A DNA stretch of 64,000 nt, from the NCBI GenBank assembly GCA_024278595.1, contig JAJRSW010000099.1, positions 69,573 to 133,572 of the forward strand, read 5' to 3'. Under the pieces are notes generated by a model. That model had not been told where the DNA came from, made no database searches, and saw nothing but the letters and a program-made list of their open reading frames with translations. The translations under genes were made by a program, and so were the position numbers. Below, one piece after another: positions 44,486 through 53,671 of the stretch. This DNA is from Fidelibacterota bacterium. Lineage in GTDB: Bacteria > Fidelibacterota > UBA8477 > JABMPR01. Within the stretch, counting starts at the first letter, position 1. Every line of letters starts with the position of its first letter.

Positions 44486-44824
44486 ATGGGTTTAAAAACC
44501 ATTCCATTCAGGAAGATCGAAGAACATACCGAGGATATTTTCGAAGCTGTAACTGTCATCGCCAAACGCGCACGTCAGATCATCGGTGACCGCTATGTCA
44601 TTGAAGAAGAACGTCGCAGGGAAGAAGAAAACCTTGATGAGATCGGTGGTGAAGAGGAAGCTGCACCGACCTATCAGGTTGACGTGGAGATCGACAAGGA
44701 TACTTTTGATCAGACTGTAAAACCAACCACCATGGCTCTGAATGAGTTCCTATCAGGTGAACTGAAATGGGAAAAGCAGGCCATGTTCGATGATGGAGAT
44801 GACGCAGATCAGGACGAAGCATAA
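44486..44824 (+). CDS. rpoZ: RNA polymerase omega subunit-like protein
   Basis: A 112-residue protein. EEHTEDIFEAVTVIAKRARQI matches the conserved omega/RPB6 core and the gene follows gmk, its standard place. The C-terminal half is acidic (EEERRREEENLDEIGGEEEA and a DDGDDADQDEA tail), longer than in Proteobacteria. It would help assemble RNA polymerase. Confidence 0.85.
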   Translation: MGLKTIPFRKIEEHTEDIFEAVTVIAKRARQIIGDRYVIEEERRREEENLDEIGGEEEAAPTYQVDVEIDKDTFDQTVKPTTMALNEFLSGELKWEKQAMFDDGDDADQDEA

Positions 44825-44859
44825 ATCGTCCGTTTTGCAGCGAAATCATCGAATAGTTC

Positions 44860-44955
44860 ATGTTAGTTCCAGGCGGATCATTAGTTTTTCCGGGCCTGGC
44901 TATGGTTGCTTTAGTAGTGATCGTCATAACTGATTCAGGGATTGGTATTCTCTAG
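44860..44955 (+). CDS. Possible 31-residue membrane peptide
   Basis: A short open frame, MLVPGGSLVFPGLAMVALVV then IVITDSGIGIL, highly hydrophobic. Its stop (44953-44955) is 2 nt before the UDG start, suggesting coupling. No ribosome site is visible and the region also contains CCAGGC/GCCTGG arms, so it may be a structured spacer. Confidence 0.25.
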   Translation: MLVPGGSLVFPGLAMVALVVIVITDSGIGIL

Positions 44956-44957
44956 AG

Positions 44958-45650
44958 ATGAGCGATAATAAAGACCAGATCAGAACCTTTGTAAAAGAGG
45001 AACTGGAGATATTTGGCGGGCCACTTTATATGCCCGAAAGCCAGGCAGAGCAGGAACCGGAGACGATACAGGTGAATACAGATAACCATAAGCTGACCAG
45101 TTTTAATAGTGAGATTCATAACTGCCTGAATTGTCCTCTGGGAGCCAGCAGAACCAAATTTGTGTTCGGCTCTGGAAATCCTGATGCAGATCTGATGTTT
45201 GTTGGCGAGGCACCGGGAGAGCGTGAGGATCTGGCAGGCATACCTTTTGTGGGCCGGGCTGGAAAACTACTGGATGATATTCTGAAAGCTATCGATCTTA
45301 ATCGCGAGGACGTCTATATCGCCAATGTTCTCAAATGTCGTACACCTAATAATCGCGATCCCAAAAAAGAAGAGATCGAAGCCTGTGAGCCCTACCTCAT
45401 TAAACAGATCGAGATCATCAAACCAAAATTGCTGGTGGCTTTGGGTCGGATATCGGCCATGACACTCCTGCGAACCAAAGATTCACTAACAGCCATGCGC
45501 GGGCAGGTTTTTGATTACCATGGAACAGATATGGTTGTCACCTACCATCCAGCTGCCTTGTTAAGAAATCCTAATTGGAAGCGTCCAGCCTGGGAGGATT
45601 TTAAAAAGATCCGTGAAATGTATCGTGGCAATACCGGGGAGGCGACATGA
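44958..45650 (+). CDS. Family 4 uracil-DNA glycosylase (iron-sulfur)
   Basis: A 230-residue DNA-repair enzyme that removes uracil from DNA. Motif A-like GEAPGEREDLAGIPFVGRAG, the KCRTPNNRDP segment and the motif B-like YHPAALLRNP are present. Cysteines at 56 and 59 (CLNC) plus those in KCRTP and EACEPYL provide the four ligands of the [4Fe-4S] cluster typical of the family. Its stop overlaps the dnaB start (ATGA). Confidence 0.93.
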   Translation: MSDNKDQIRTFVKEELEIFGGPLYMPESQAEQEPETIQVNTDNHKLTSFNSEIHNCLNCPLGASRTKFVFGSGNPDADLMFVGEAPGEREDLAGIPFVGRAGKLLDDILKAIDLNREDVYIANVLKCRTPNNRDPKKEEIEACEPYLIKQIEIIKPKLLVALGRISAMTLLRTKDSLTAMRGQVFDYHGTDMVVTYHPAALLRNPNWKRPAWEDFKKIREMYRGNTGEAT

Positions 45651-47041
45651 GTGAAACCAGCCAAAATTTAAGATTACCACCGCACAATGAAGAAGCTGAG
45701 CAGAGTATCATTGGCTCCATCATGTTGGATCACATGGCCTTATCGGCTGCCATGAAATTCCTGGAACCCCGTAGTTTCTACAGGCCAGCCCACCAGAAGA
45801 TTTATAATGCTGTACTTGACCTGGATGGTCGTGGTGAACCTGTGGATCAGATCACAGTCGTGGATGAGCTGAAACGCAGCGGTGATCTTCAAGCTGTTGG
45901 CGGCGCGTATTACATCACTGAATTAACCGAGAAAGTACCATCCACTGCCAATGCAGAATACTATGCCCGCCTGGTCATGGAAAGCTCAGCCTTACGCGCG
46001 CTCATCCAGCTTTCGGCTGAACTATCCACAGAAGCGTACGAAACCAGGGAACGGGTCGATGTTCTTTTGGAGAAAGCAGAGAGTAAGATCTTTGAACTTT
46101 CTGAAAAACGGTTCAGGATTGGTGATTTTGTGCCCATCAGGACAGCTTTGGATGAAGCCTTCGCCCAAGCCGATAAATTTCATGAAAATCCAGGTGGGAT
46201 CAGGGGCGTGGCCACTGGTTTTGAAAAACTGGATGAGATCACCTCCGGATTTCAAAATTCAGATCTTATCATCATTGCTGCCCGCCCTTCCATGGGTAAA
46301 ACGGCGCTTTCACTGTCTGTGGCCCGCAATGCTGCCGTAAAGTATGGCCATAAGGTCGCCATCTTTTCACTCGAAATGTCAAATTACCAATTGGCCATGC
46401 GCCTGTTGTGCAGCGAAGCAAAGGTGGACGCTCACTTGGTCAGAACCGGAAGACTGCCCTCAAATCTCTGGCCACGTTTGAGTACAGCTGCCGGCAATTT
46501 GGCTGAAGCACAGATATTTCTGGATGACTCGGCTTCGCTTAATATTACTGAATTACGAGCCAAAGCGCGTCGATTAAAAGCTGAAAAGGACATTGATCTT
46601 ATAATAGTTGACTACATGCAGTTGCTTCAGGGCAGTGGACGGGTCGAATCACGTCAACAGGAGATCAGTCAGATATCGCGTTCCTTTAAAATGCTGGCCA
46701 AGGAACTTGATCTGCCCATTGTGGCACTTTCGCAGCTTTCACGCGCGGTAGAGACCCGTGGTGGTGATAAGCGGCCCATACTATCGGATCTGCGAGAATC
46801 TGGCTCGATTGAGCAGGATGCAGATGTGGTCATGTTTATTTATCGGCCGGAAAAATATGGTGTTCTGGATGACGATGGCAATACCCAGGAGGGGATCGCC
46901 GAACTGATCGTGGCCAAACAGCGTAATGGTCCTACTGGAACTATAAGACTCAGTTTTATCGATAAATTTGCATCCTTTGAGAATTTATCGGCCTATACAC
47001 CTGCAACCCAACCAACTGGAGGCACTCCAGACCCCTTCTAA
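45647..47041 (+). CDS. dnaB: Replicative DNA helicase DnaB
   Basis: A 464-residue hexameric helicase of the replication fork. N-terminal DnaB domain PPHNEEAEQSIIGSIMLD, Walker A ARPSMGKTALSLSVARNAA, Walker B DLIIVDYMQLL, and ALSQLSRAVETRGGDKRPILSDLRESGSIEQDAD are complete. No intein is present. It overlaps UDG by 4 bp and the next gene by one base. Confidence 0.97.
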   Translation: MSETSQNLRLPPHNEEAEQSIIGSIMLDHMALSAAMKFLEPRSFYRPAHQKIYNAVLDLDGRGEPVDQITVVDELKRSGDLQAVGGAYYITELTEKVPSTANAEYYARLVMESSALRALIQLSAELSTEAYETRERVDVLLEKAESKIFELSEKRFRIGDFVPIRTALDEAFAQADKFHENPGGIRGVATGFEKLDEITSGFQNSDLIIIAARPSMGKTALSLSVARNAAVKYGHKVAIFSLEMSNYQLAMRLLCSEAKVDAHLVRTGRLPSNLWPRLSTAAGNLAEAQIFLDDSASLNITELRAKARRLKAEKDIDLIIVDYMQLLQGSGRVESRQQEISQISRSFKMLAKELDLPIVALSQLSRAVETRGGDKRPILSDLRESGSIEQDADVVMFIYRPEKYGVLDDDGNTQEGIAELIVAKQRNGPTGTIRLSFIDKFASFENLSAYTPATQPTGGTPDPF

Positions 47042-49245
47042 TGGCTGCCGCACTTCTAGATCGCTTTTTGAATTCTGATAGCGGGAAGTATCCTGCTGAC
47101 TTCCAGAATATTATGCTGCTTATGGGCGGGAGCGGGTCTCTTACCCCTGCAGCTGAAGAATTTGTCTGGAAAGCCTACTCATTTGGGAAGCAAGCCCACC
47201 AGGGACAGCTCAGGAAATCAGGGCAACCCTATTTTACCCATTGTGTGGAAGTAGCTACCATTCTGGCCGATATGAAATTGGATCCAGTAACCATTTCTGC
47301 AGCACTGCTCCACGATGTAGTTGAAGATACTGGTTATACGTTCAAGGATGTTGAACAGGAGTTCACAAAAGAACTGGCACTGCTGGTAGATGGTGTGACA
47401 AAATTATCTGATATTAAGTTTCGTAGTGAAGAAGATAAACAGGCCATCAATTTTCGTAAAATGCTCCTGTCAGTGGCTGACGATATTCGAGTGATCATTA
47501 TCAAATTTGCAGACCGTCTCCACAATATGCGCACCTTAAAGCATTTACCAGCCGTCAAGCAACGTCGGATCGCCAGAGAGACCCGAGATATATACGCTCC
47601 GTTGGCCCACCGTCTGGGTATGTACCGCATCAAATCGGAGATGGAAGATCTGATTTTTAAAATTCTGGAGCCAAAAGCCGCTAAGGACCTGGAAAAACTT
47701 ATCCCGAAGCGTCAGGTATTCTTTGAAAAGTATGTTAAGAAATTTCTTGAACCGGTGATTGAGCGGATGGAACAGGCTGGTATTCAAGCAAGTTACAAAA
47801 GTCGCTTTAAATCACATTACTCGATCTTCCGGAAGATGCGTGATCAGAATCGACCCTTTGAGGATGTCTATGATATTTACGCCGTTCGGGTAGTGGTTGA
47901 GAAAGTGGAGGAATGTTACAGTGTTTTGGGACTGATCCACTCATTTTATACACCCATCCAGGAGCGCTTTAAAGATTTTATTGCTCAACCGAAAGCGAAT
48001 GGATACCAAAGCATTCAGACCACGGTTGTCGGACCAGATGGCTTGCCTGTTGAAGTTCAGGTCCGGACATTAGATATGGATCAAACTGCTGAAGAAGGTG
48101 TGGCAGCGCATTGGCAATATAAAGAGAACGGTATAAAATCCAGCCAGGATGACATTGATCAACAGGTCAGTTGGTTACGCAATTTAGTGGATATCCTCCA
48201 AACCGAGGACAAAACGACGGCCCATCAATTTATGGATTTGTTAAAGATCGATCTGTATAAAGATGAGATCTTTGTCTATACACCGAAGGGTGAGGTCCGT
48301 ATACTGCCCCTGGGTGCCACGCCCCTTGATTTTGCCTTTGATGTTCATTCCCAGGTGGGTTTGCACTGTATCGGTGCGAAGGTGAACAGTCGTATCAAAC
48401 CACTGAATAGTCAGCTGGAAAGTGGTGATAAGGTTGAGATCATCACCAGTGATTCACAGAAACCCAATTCATCCTGGCTAAAATTTGTAAAGACCTCAAA
48501 GGCCAAATCCAATATCCGCAAGTGGATCAAGGGCCAGGAGTTTGAACAAAGTTTGCGTCTTGGGAAAGAGATCCTGGAAAAAGAATTACGTAAGATACGG
48601 AAGGCCAAAGAATGGAAGAGTCTTAAGAATCCACACCTTGACCTGAAGTTCGCGTCTGAAGAGAAAATGATCGCCTCGTTGGGATCAGGTCACCGGACAA
48701 TTTCTTCGATCCTTTCGAAATTCTTTCCTGATGAGTATATCTCACCGCGCCAGGAACGCAGCGAAAGCCAGTTTGCCGAATCATTTTTGAACCGGGCACG
48801 CCGGAACACCCGCGGTGTTTCCATCCATGGTATTGATAATATGATGATCAGTTTTGGGAAATGTTGTAATCCGATTCCTGGCGATCCCATTATTGGTTTT
48901 ATCACCCGGGGACGGGGCATCACAGTTCATCAGAAGTCGTGTGAAACTGTGGGGAGTAATTTGACTGAGAAGGAAAGGATTATTGACGTAGATTGGGCTG
49001 CCGCCAGATCGCAGAAATTTCTGGTGCGGTTGAAAATTCTGGCTCAGGAACGCAAACACCTGGTTCGGGATGTCACCGAGACCATTTCAGCCTATGATAT
49101 AAATATTGATACGCTATCAATGAAGGTCGACGGTGATGTGGTTACCGGTCTGGTCATTATTGAGATAGAGGGTGTCAAACAATTGGATCGATTGAAATCA
49201 AAACTATTGGCTTCCAATGGCGTAATAAGCGTCGAACGTGAGTAA
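47041..49245 (+). CDS. Bifunctional (p)ppGpp synthetase/hydrolase (RelA/SpoT)
   Basis: A 734-residue stringent-response enzyme. The HD hydrolase domain has ALLHDVVEDTG; the synthetase domain has YDIYAVRVVV and RFKDFIAQPKANGYQSIQT; TGS follows (IFVYTPKGEVRILPLGATPLDFAF) and then a C-terminal ACT domain (KHLVRDVTETISAYDINID). Both catalytic halves look intact, so it should make and degrade the alarmone. ATG overlaps the dnaB stop (TAATG). Confidence 0.95.
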   Translation: MAAALLDRFLNSDSGKYPADFQNIMLLMGGSGSLTPAAEEFVWKAYSFGKQAHQGQLRKSGQPYFTHCVEVATILADMKLDPVTISAALLHDVVEDTGYTFKDVEQEFTKELALLVDGVTKLSDIKFRSEEDKQAINFRKMLLSVADDIRVIIIKFADRLHNMRTLKHLPAVKQRRIARETRDIYAPLAHRLGMYRIKSEMEDLIFKILEPKAAKDLEKLIPKRQVFFEKYVKKFLEPVIERMEQAGIQASYKSRFKSHYSIFRKMRDQNRPFEDVYDIYAVRVVVEKVEECYSVLGLIHSFYTPIQERFKDFIAQPKANGYQSIQTTVVGPDGLPVEVQVRTLDMDQTAEEGVAAHWQYKENGIKSSQDDIDQQVSWLRNLVDILQTEDKTTAHQFMDLLKIDLYKDEIFVYTPKGEVRILPLGATPLDFAFDVHSQVGLHCIGAKVNSRIKPLNSQLESGDKVEIITSDSQKPNSSWLKFVKTSKAKSNIRKWIKGQEFEQSLRLGKEILEKELRKIRKAKEWKSLKNPHLDLKFASEEKMIASLGSGHRTISSILSKFFPDEYISPRQERSESQFAESFLNRARRNTRGVSIHGIDNMMISFGKCCNPIPGDPIIGFITRGRGITVHQKSCETVGSNLTEKERIIDVDWAAARSQKFLVRLKILAQERKHLVRDVTETISAYDINIDTLSMKVDGDVVTGLVIIEIEGVKQLDRLKSKLLASNGVISVERE

Positions 49246-49271
49246 AAGCCATACTTAAGAAAGGACAACAC

Positions 49272-49580
49272 ATGCAAATCACTTACACAAAAAAAGATGT
49301 CGCGAAAAAGACCGCTGAGAAACTTGGCCAAAAAATATTCCAGACGGAAGAGATCGTGGATGGTGTTTTTACGGTTTTACGTGAAATGATGAGTGGCGAT
49401 GATCCCTCTATCCGCATCGAAATTCGTAATTTTGGTGTTTTTGAGGTTAAACCCACTAAGGCAAAACCACGTGCCCGTAATCCTCGAACCAACGAAGAGA
49501 TCTACGTTCCCGCACGTCGCAAGACCCATTTCAAACCTGGTAAATTGCTGAAAGAAGTTTTGAAACAGCCCCTCAAGTAA
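49272..49580 (+). CDS. HU/IHF-family DNA-binding protein
   Basis: A 102-residue nucleoid protein. EEIVDGVFTVLREMM, IEIRNFGVFEVKPTKAKPRARNPRTNEEI and VPARRKTHFKPGKLLKEVL match the histone-like fold with a beta-arm (RNPRT in place of RNPKTG). IHF-like spacing suggests DNA bending. AAGGA precedes the ATG. Confidence 0.93.
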   Translation: MQITYTKKDVAKKTAEKLGQKIFQTEEIVDGVFTVLREMMSGDDPSIRIEIRNFGVFEVKPTKAKPRARNPRTNEEIYVPARRKTHFKPGKLLKEVLKQPLK

Positions 49581-49590
49581 AGACCTGAGT

Positions 49591-50013
49591 ATGCCGGGAC
49601 GGATTCTTGCCATCGATCCGGGAGGTCGGCGGGTCGGGCTGGCATTGTCAGATCCCTTGCGGATCATTGCCAGCCCCTTTGAGACTCTGCTGGTAAAGGA
49701 CAATGAAGATGCTATCAGACAGATCTGTGCAGTTATCAAGGAACAGCAGGTGACCGAATTGGTTGTTGGCATGCCGTTGCGACCGGGAGCCCAGCAGAGT
49801 GAACAGGCTAAAAAGGTATCCGTTTTTATTGAAGCCCTAAAGGCTAAGGTTGAGCAACCGGTGTATACCATCGATGAGAGTTACAGCTCTGTAGAAGCTG
49901 AAGAATCCCTCCACCAAATGGGCCGGAAGATCGGTCAGGATAAAGGAGCTGTCGATCGGATTGCAGCAGCCATCATCTTGAAACAATATCTTCAGGAAAC
50001 TCAAGGGTACTGA
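49591..50013 (+). CDS. ruvX: Putative pre-16S rRNA nuclease / Holliday junction resolvase YqgF
   Basis: A 140-residue RNase H-fold protein. ILAIDPGGRRVGLALSDPLRIIASP, VVGMPLRPGAQQSEQA, the YTIDESYSSVEAEESL segment and DRIAAAIILKQYL carry the conserved acidic residues of the YqgF/RuvX family. It starts 10 nt after the HU-like gene. Confidence 0.93.
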   Translation: MPGRILAIDPGGRRVGLALSDPLRIIASPFETLLVKDNEDAIRQICAVIKEQQVTELVVGMPLRPGAQQSEQAKKVSVFIEALKAKVEQPVYTIDESYSSVEAEESLHQMGRKIGQDKGAVDRIAAAIILKQYLQETQGY

Positions 50014-50015
50014 TC

Positions 50016-51548
50016 ATGACGAAACGATTCACGGCCGAATCACTGGCAATACTGTCAGGGCTTTTATTTACCCTCAGTTTTCCGCCATTTGATATGTTCT
50101 TTGTGGCCTGGGTCGCTTGGTTACCTCTGTGGGTCGCCCTGCAACAGGAAGGTTGGGAACGGGGGTTTAAACTTGGTTTTATTACTGGATTTATCTTTAC
50201 CCTGACCAGTTTGAACTGGGTGGCCAATAATTCTGGAACCTCCCTGTTGATCGCCTCTGCCTCCATGTTGGCCAGTGTGGTTTATTTATCACTCTGGTTT
50301 GGTCTCTTTGGGTTGATCATTGCCCGAACCGGTCGAAATCTGGGTAGCAAAGGTCTGTGGCTGGCTCCGGTTTTCTGGGTTTCTGTGGAGTTTATGTTCA
50401 GCTATCATGGCTATACGCTGGCGTTTCCCTGGTTATCGCTGGCCATGACCCAGAATTTCGCTTTACCCTTGCAGCAGTTTGCTGAATACGGGGGGATATA
50501 TGCCGTTAGTTTCTGGGTCGTAATGGTCAATACCATTCTATTCCAACTTGAGTTTGGTAAAATGACGGTTCGGACCCAGCAATTGGTCTGGGGCATGTTG
50601 GGATTTTTTATTGTGGGATCCTTCATCTTTGGGGCGGTCCGCATGAAGGTTATTGGACAAAGCGATCATTCAACCATCGCAGTTGGGATTATCCAGACCA
50701 ATCTTGATCCTCATCAAAAATGGGTGCGCGCCAAGAAAAGCAAACACGTGGAAGCAATATTGGCACAATCCAGGCAGGTGATCGCTGATAGCGCCAAGAT
50801 CATAATCTGGCCGGAAAGTGCCGTCCCGGCCCATTTATACTATTACCCACAGTTCGATCGAAAAATCCGTAATTTTGTTGAACAAAATGCAGTTTCCATT
50901 CTTACGGGAGCCTTGCATCATGTTGAAAAGGGTGGGGAATACCTGTTCTATAATTCAGCTTTTTATTATTCTCCCGGGATGCCGGTTGCCATTTATAGTA
51001 AACAGAGTCTGGTCCCTTTTGCAGAGCGAATTCCCCTGGTGGAATCCTTTCCAATCTTGAAAAACCTGAATTTTGGGCAAGCCAATTTTGAACCTGGGAC
51101 CGAAGCAGTGGTCTACCCCATGGGTAGTCGCGATGAAGTGACTGACCTGGGTACCCTTATTTGCTACGAATCTGCTGACCCCTACGTATTTCGTAGATTC
51201 ATGAACAAAGGTGCCGATCTTATGTCCATCATTACTAATGATGCCTGGCTGGGGAATTCTCCCGGCCCCTATCAACATCTGGCCGCTGGCCGTTTACGAG
51301 CCATTGAACATCGAGTTAGTATCGCCCGGGCCGCTCAGACCGGTATCAGTGCCATGATCTTGCCCAGTGGTCGGATCGCTGCATCGATCCCACTCGGCGA
51401 GAAGGGTGAGATTGTTTATGATGCCCCACTGGGGCTGGAGCGTACCTATTTCACCCGCAATGGTAATGTTTTTGCGCTGAGTATACTTTTGCTGGCCGCT
51501 TTAGGTCTCCTGACTGTCATGTTTGGCAAGGGCCGGAAACCGGTCTAA
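50016..51548 (+). CDS. lnt: Apolipoprotein N-acyltransferase
   Basis: A 510-residue inner-membrane enzyme adding the third acyl chain to lipoproteins. The first ~210 residues are multiple helices (FTLSFPPFDMFFVAWVAWLPLW). The nitrilase-type domain has the triad segments IIWPESAVP (Glu), SLVPFAERIP preceded by Lys, and LICYESADP (Cys). Fits the several lipoproteins in this window. Confidence 0.94.
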   Translation: MTKRFTAESLAILSGLLFTLSFPPFDMFFVAWVAWLPLWVALQQEGWERGFKLGFITGFIFTLTSLNWVANNSGTSLLIASASMLASVVYLSLWFGLFGLIIARTGRNLGSKGLWLAPVFWVSVEFMFSYHGYTLAFPWLSLAMTQNFALPLQQFAEYGGIYAVSFWVVMVNTILFQLEFGKMTVRTQQLVWGMLGFFIVGSFIFGAVRMKVIGQSDHSTIAVGIIQTNLDPHQKWVRAKKSKHVEAILAQSRQVIADSAKIIIWPESAVPAHLYYYPQFDRKIRNFVEQNAVSILTGALHHVEKGGEYLFYNSAFYYSPGMPVAIYSKQSLVPFAERIPLVESFPILKNLNFGQANFEPGTEAVVYPMGSRDEVTDLGTLICYESADPYVFRRFMNKGADLMSIITNDAWLGNSPGPYQHLAAGRLRAIEHRVSIARAAQTGISAMILPSGRIAASIPLGEKGEIVYDAPLGLERTYFTRNGNVFALSILLLAALGLLTVMFGKGRKPV

Positions 51549-51577
51549 TTCCCTTGCCGGTGTGAAGGTACGAACCT

Positions 51578-52141
51578 GTGTTCTCAAGAACGATCATTGG
51601 CTGCACCTTATTGCTTTTGATGGGGCTCACACAAGCTCAAACCAGTCACCGTGGTCTTACAAAAGAATTGCTGCGCGACCTGCAGGAAGCAGTCAGTGAT
51701 AGTTCATCCGGATCTTCAGATCAACAAGTACTCCACTTCACTGGTGGAAAACCGATGGACACATACCTGAACAGAATGATCGATTTATCAGTTGGCGCAA
51801 CTTCCAAGGCTGCTTTAGATCGGGTGGATAGTGTACAGGTGAGTATTCTGGACTATTCGCTTACGCTAAACAGAAACGTTGAAGAATCAACTCGGAACAC
51901 TCGTTATACTCGGCAGTTAGCTCTCAGTGTTAGCTTTACGGTTGGGGAGCTTGAGTTTGACTGGCAGGGTAAAATAACTGACAAGCTATCCAATACTCAA
52001 GTGAGAGAACTCCTTGATGAGCAATTCCCGGTAAAAATCACCGGAAATTATGGGGCGGGGGAACCGCGCATGATCACAGTGATTCTCACGACCCTGAGTA
52101 TCTTCTCCCTGGTGACTGTATTATTTTTTATAAGGACTTGA
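51578..52141 (+). CDS. Exported membrane-anchored protein, function unknown
   Basis: A 187-residue protein with a GTG start (AAGG 9 nt upstream). It has an N-terminal signal peptide ending LTQAQ and a C-terminal transmembrane helix (about 167-185) followed by RT. The middle is beta-rich and Ser-rich. No family is recognised. It is 3 bp before the next envelope gene and probably co-transcribed with it. Confidence 0.65.
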   Translation: MFSRTIIGCTLLLLMGLTQAQTSHRGLTKELLRDLQEAVSDSSSGSSDQQVLHFTGGKPMDTYLNRMIDLSVGATSKAALDRVDSVQVSILDYSLTLNRNVEESTRNTRYTRQLALSVSFTVGELEFDWQGKITDKLSNTQVRELLDEQFPVKITGNYGAGEPRMITVILTTLSIFSLVTVLFFIRT

Positions 52142-52144
52142 AAT

Positions 52145-52771
52145 TTGTTATCTAAATTATTAAGAATTCTACTGATAAGCATTGTGTTGACATTTCAGGT
52201 GTGGGGGCAAACAACTCAGCTGGCTTCATCCAAACCATCCGTTTTGAAAAGTGCATTACTGCCAGGTTGGGGTGAGCACAGTTACAACTCAGCTATCCGG
52301 GGCTATCTTTTTAATGGGGTCGAAGCTGCTCTCTGGATCTTTTCTGGCATAGCCTACTCAACTGCCATCAGCCATGAGAATGATCTATACTATTTTGCCT
52401 CAGAATATGGGCAGATCTCAGATCCTCATCAACGCTCCGATGCTTTTCTGGACCGTGTTTCCAAATATGACAACATGGATGAGTATAATGAACAAATGCT
52501 GCGTAACCGGCAGTGGGATCGCGTATATTCTGCGGAGAATGGCGAATACTGGGATTGGGAATCACTTGAGAAACGACAGGAATATTTCAAGATCAAGACC
52601 CAGCGGTATTTATGGAGGCAACGATTGACCTATTCATTTGGGGCCATTGCACTCAATCATCTGGTCAGCACCATGGATGCCTTGTACCTCAAGCGCAGCC
52701 ATACTTCCCTGACAGTCCAGCCCGAAATTGGGAATGGGAGCACTGGGATGCGCTTGCAATTTTCCTTCTGA
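52145..52771 (+). CDS. DUF5683-like envelope protein
   Basis: A 208-residue exported protein with TTG start and signal peptide ending QVWGQ. SKPSVLKSALLPGWGEHSYNSAIRGYLFNGVEA resembles the DUF5683-type start of FCB outer-membrane proteins, and C-terminal beta strands end in QFSF. Function unknown. Confidence 0.6.
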   Translation: MLSKLLRILLISIVLTFQVWGQTTQLASSKPSVLKSALLPGWGEHSYNSAIRGYLFNGVEAALWIFSGIAYSTAISHENDLYYFASEYGQISDPHQRSDAFLDRVSKYDNMDEYNEQMLRNRQWDRVYSAENGEYWDWESLEKRQEYFKIKTQRYLWRQRLTYSFGAIALNHLVSTMDALYLKRSHTSLTVQPEIGNGSTGMRLQFSF

Positions 52772-52800
52772 CCTCCTCGTTGCGGAGCCTTTGCGCGGCC
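52772..52800. repeat. Decayed GCGCAAAGG-type dispersed repeat
   Basis: Its reverse complement reads GGCCGCGCAAAGGCTCCGCA and then ACGAGGAG, similar to the CGCAGAGGCGCAAAG pattern at 14027-14050. It lies in the short gap after the DUF5683-like gene. Confidence 0.35.
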
Positions 52801-52822
52801 GGATCAACCTGACACCACATAA

Positions 52823-53671
52823 ATGACTACGACTGAAGCATCATTGACAAAATATGAACCAGAGGGAACCAATCCCTGGCTACTTTGGACGCTCTTTTTT
52901 TCAGCACTGCTGATCTTCGCCTCGCTGTGGATGATCCCCGATACACGCTGGCACTTGGTGGTCACTGGCATCACACTGATCATTCTTTGGCAGGGCTCAC
53001 CCACACCCCTGAAGACCTTGGCCTATATTATCGGTTTGGTTGGATTCCTGGTACTGCTCCAGATTCTTTTCTCGTCCTTCATGCGATCTTTGTTTTTGCG
53101 GTCTCTGAACCAGGGTTTCCATTGGTCTGACTGGCAGTACTTATTATTTGCAGTAGCAAGATTTGCCTGGCCGCTGGCTATCGTAGCCACTTTCCAGAAG
53201 AAGCTGACCCAACCAACCATCATTGCGCACTTGACCCAATTACTAGCGCCTTTAAAATATCTGGGATTAAAGATCGATAAATTACAGGTCATGATTTTGT
53301 TAGCCCTGAAATTCATGCCTTCCCTGCAAACTGAATGGCATCGTTTCGCCCACTTCCAGACCTACTTTGTAGCGCGATTACCCAAAAGAACACTGATCCA
53401 AAAACTGAGCTATTGGCAGGGGGTGCTCAAGGCGCTGATATCCCACACTATCCACCGTTCTGTTAGTATTGGAGACCTGCTTGCCTTAAGGGGTATGCCT
53501 GGTCGTTCGGCTCTGGTCTCAGGAAAACACCTGGTCATACCGGCCTTGCTCTGGATTACCGTAGGTCTGTTGTTCTTTACCGTGGAACCGGGCATTTTTT
53601 ATATCTGGATAAGCCTGACCATTTGGATGGGATTGGTCGCTATTTCTCATGGCCAATTGGAGGAGCTGTGA
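52823..53671 (+). CDS. EcfT/CbiQ-like energy-coupling-factor transmembrane protein
   Basis: A 282-residue protein with about six membrane helices and a coupling-helix region (MPSLQTEWHRFAHFQTYFVARLPKR...GDLLALRGMPGRSAL) as in EcfT. Such proteins link substrate-specific S components to two ATPases for vitamin uptake. No ECF ATPase is in the window, so partners must be elsewhere. Its stop overlaps the truA start (GTGA). Confidence 0.75.
   Translation: MTTTEASLTKYEPEGTNPWLLWTLFFSALLIFASLWMIPDTRWHLVVTGITLIILWQGSPTPLKTLAYIIGLVGFLVLLQILFSSFMRSLFLRSLNQGFHWSDWQYLLFAVARFAWPLAIVATFQKKLTQPTIIAHLTQLLAPLKYLGLKIDKLQVMILLALKFMPSLQTEWHRFAHFQTYFVARLPKRTLIQKLSYWQGVLKALISHTIHRSVSIGDLLALRGMPGRSALVSGKHLVIPALLWITVGLLFFTVEPGIFYIWISLTIWMGLVAISHGQLEEL

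Noticed and set aside
45647..47041. An intein in DnaB
   Set aside because: The P-loop and downstream motifs are contiguous and length is normal.
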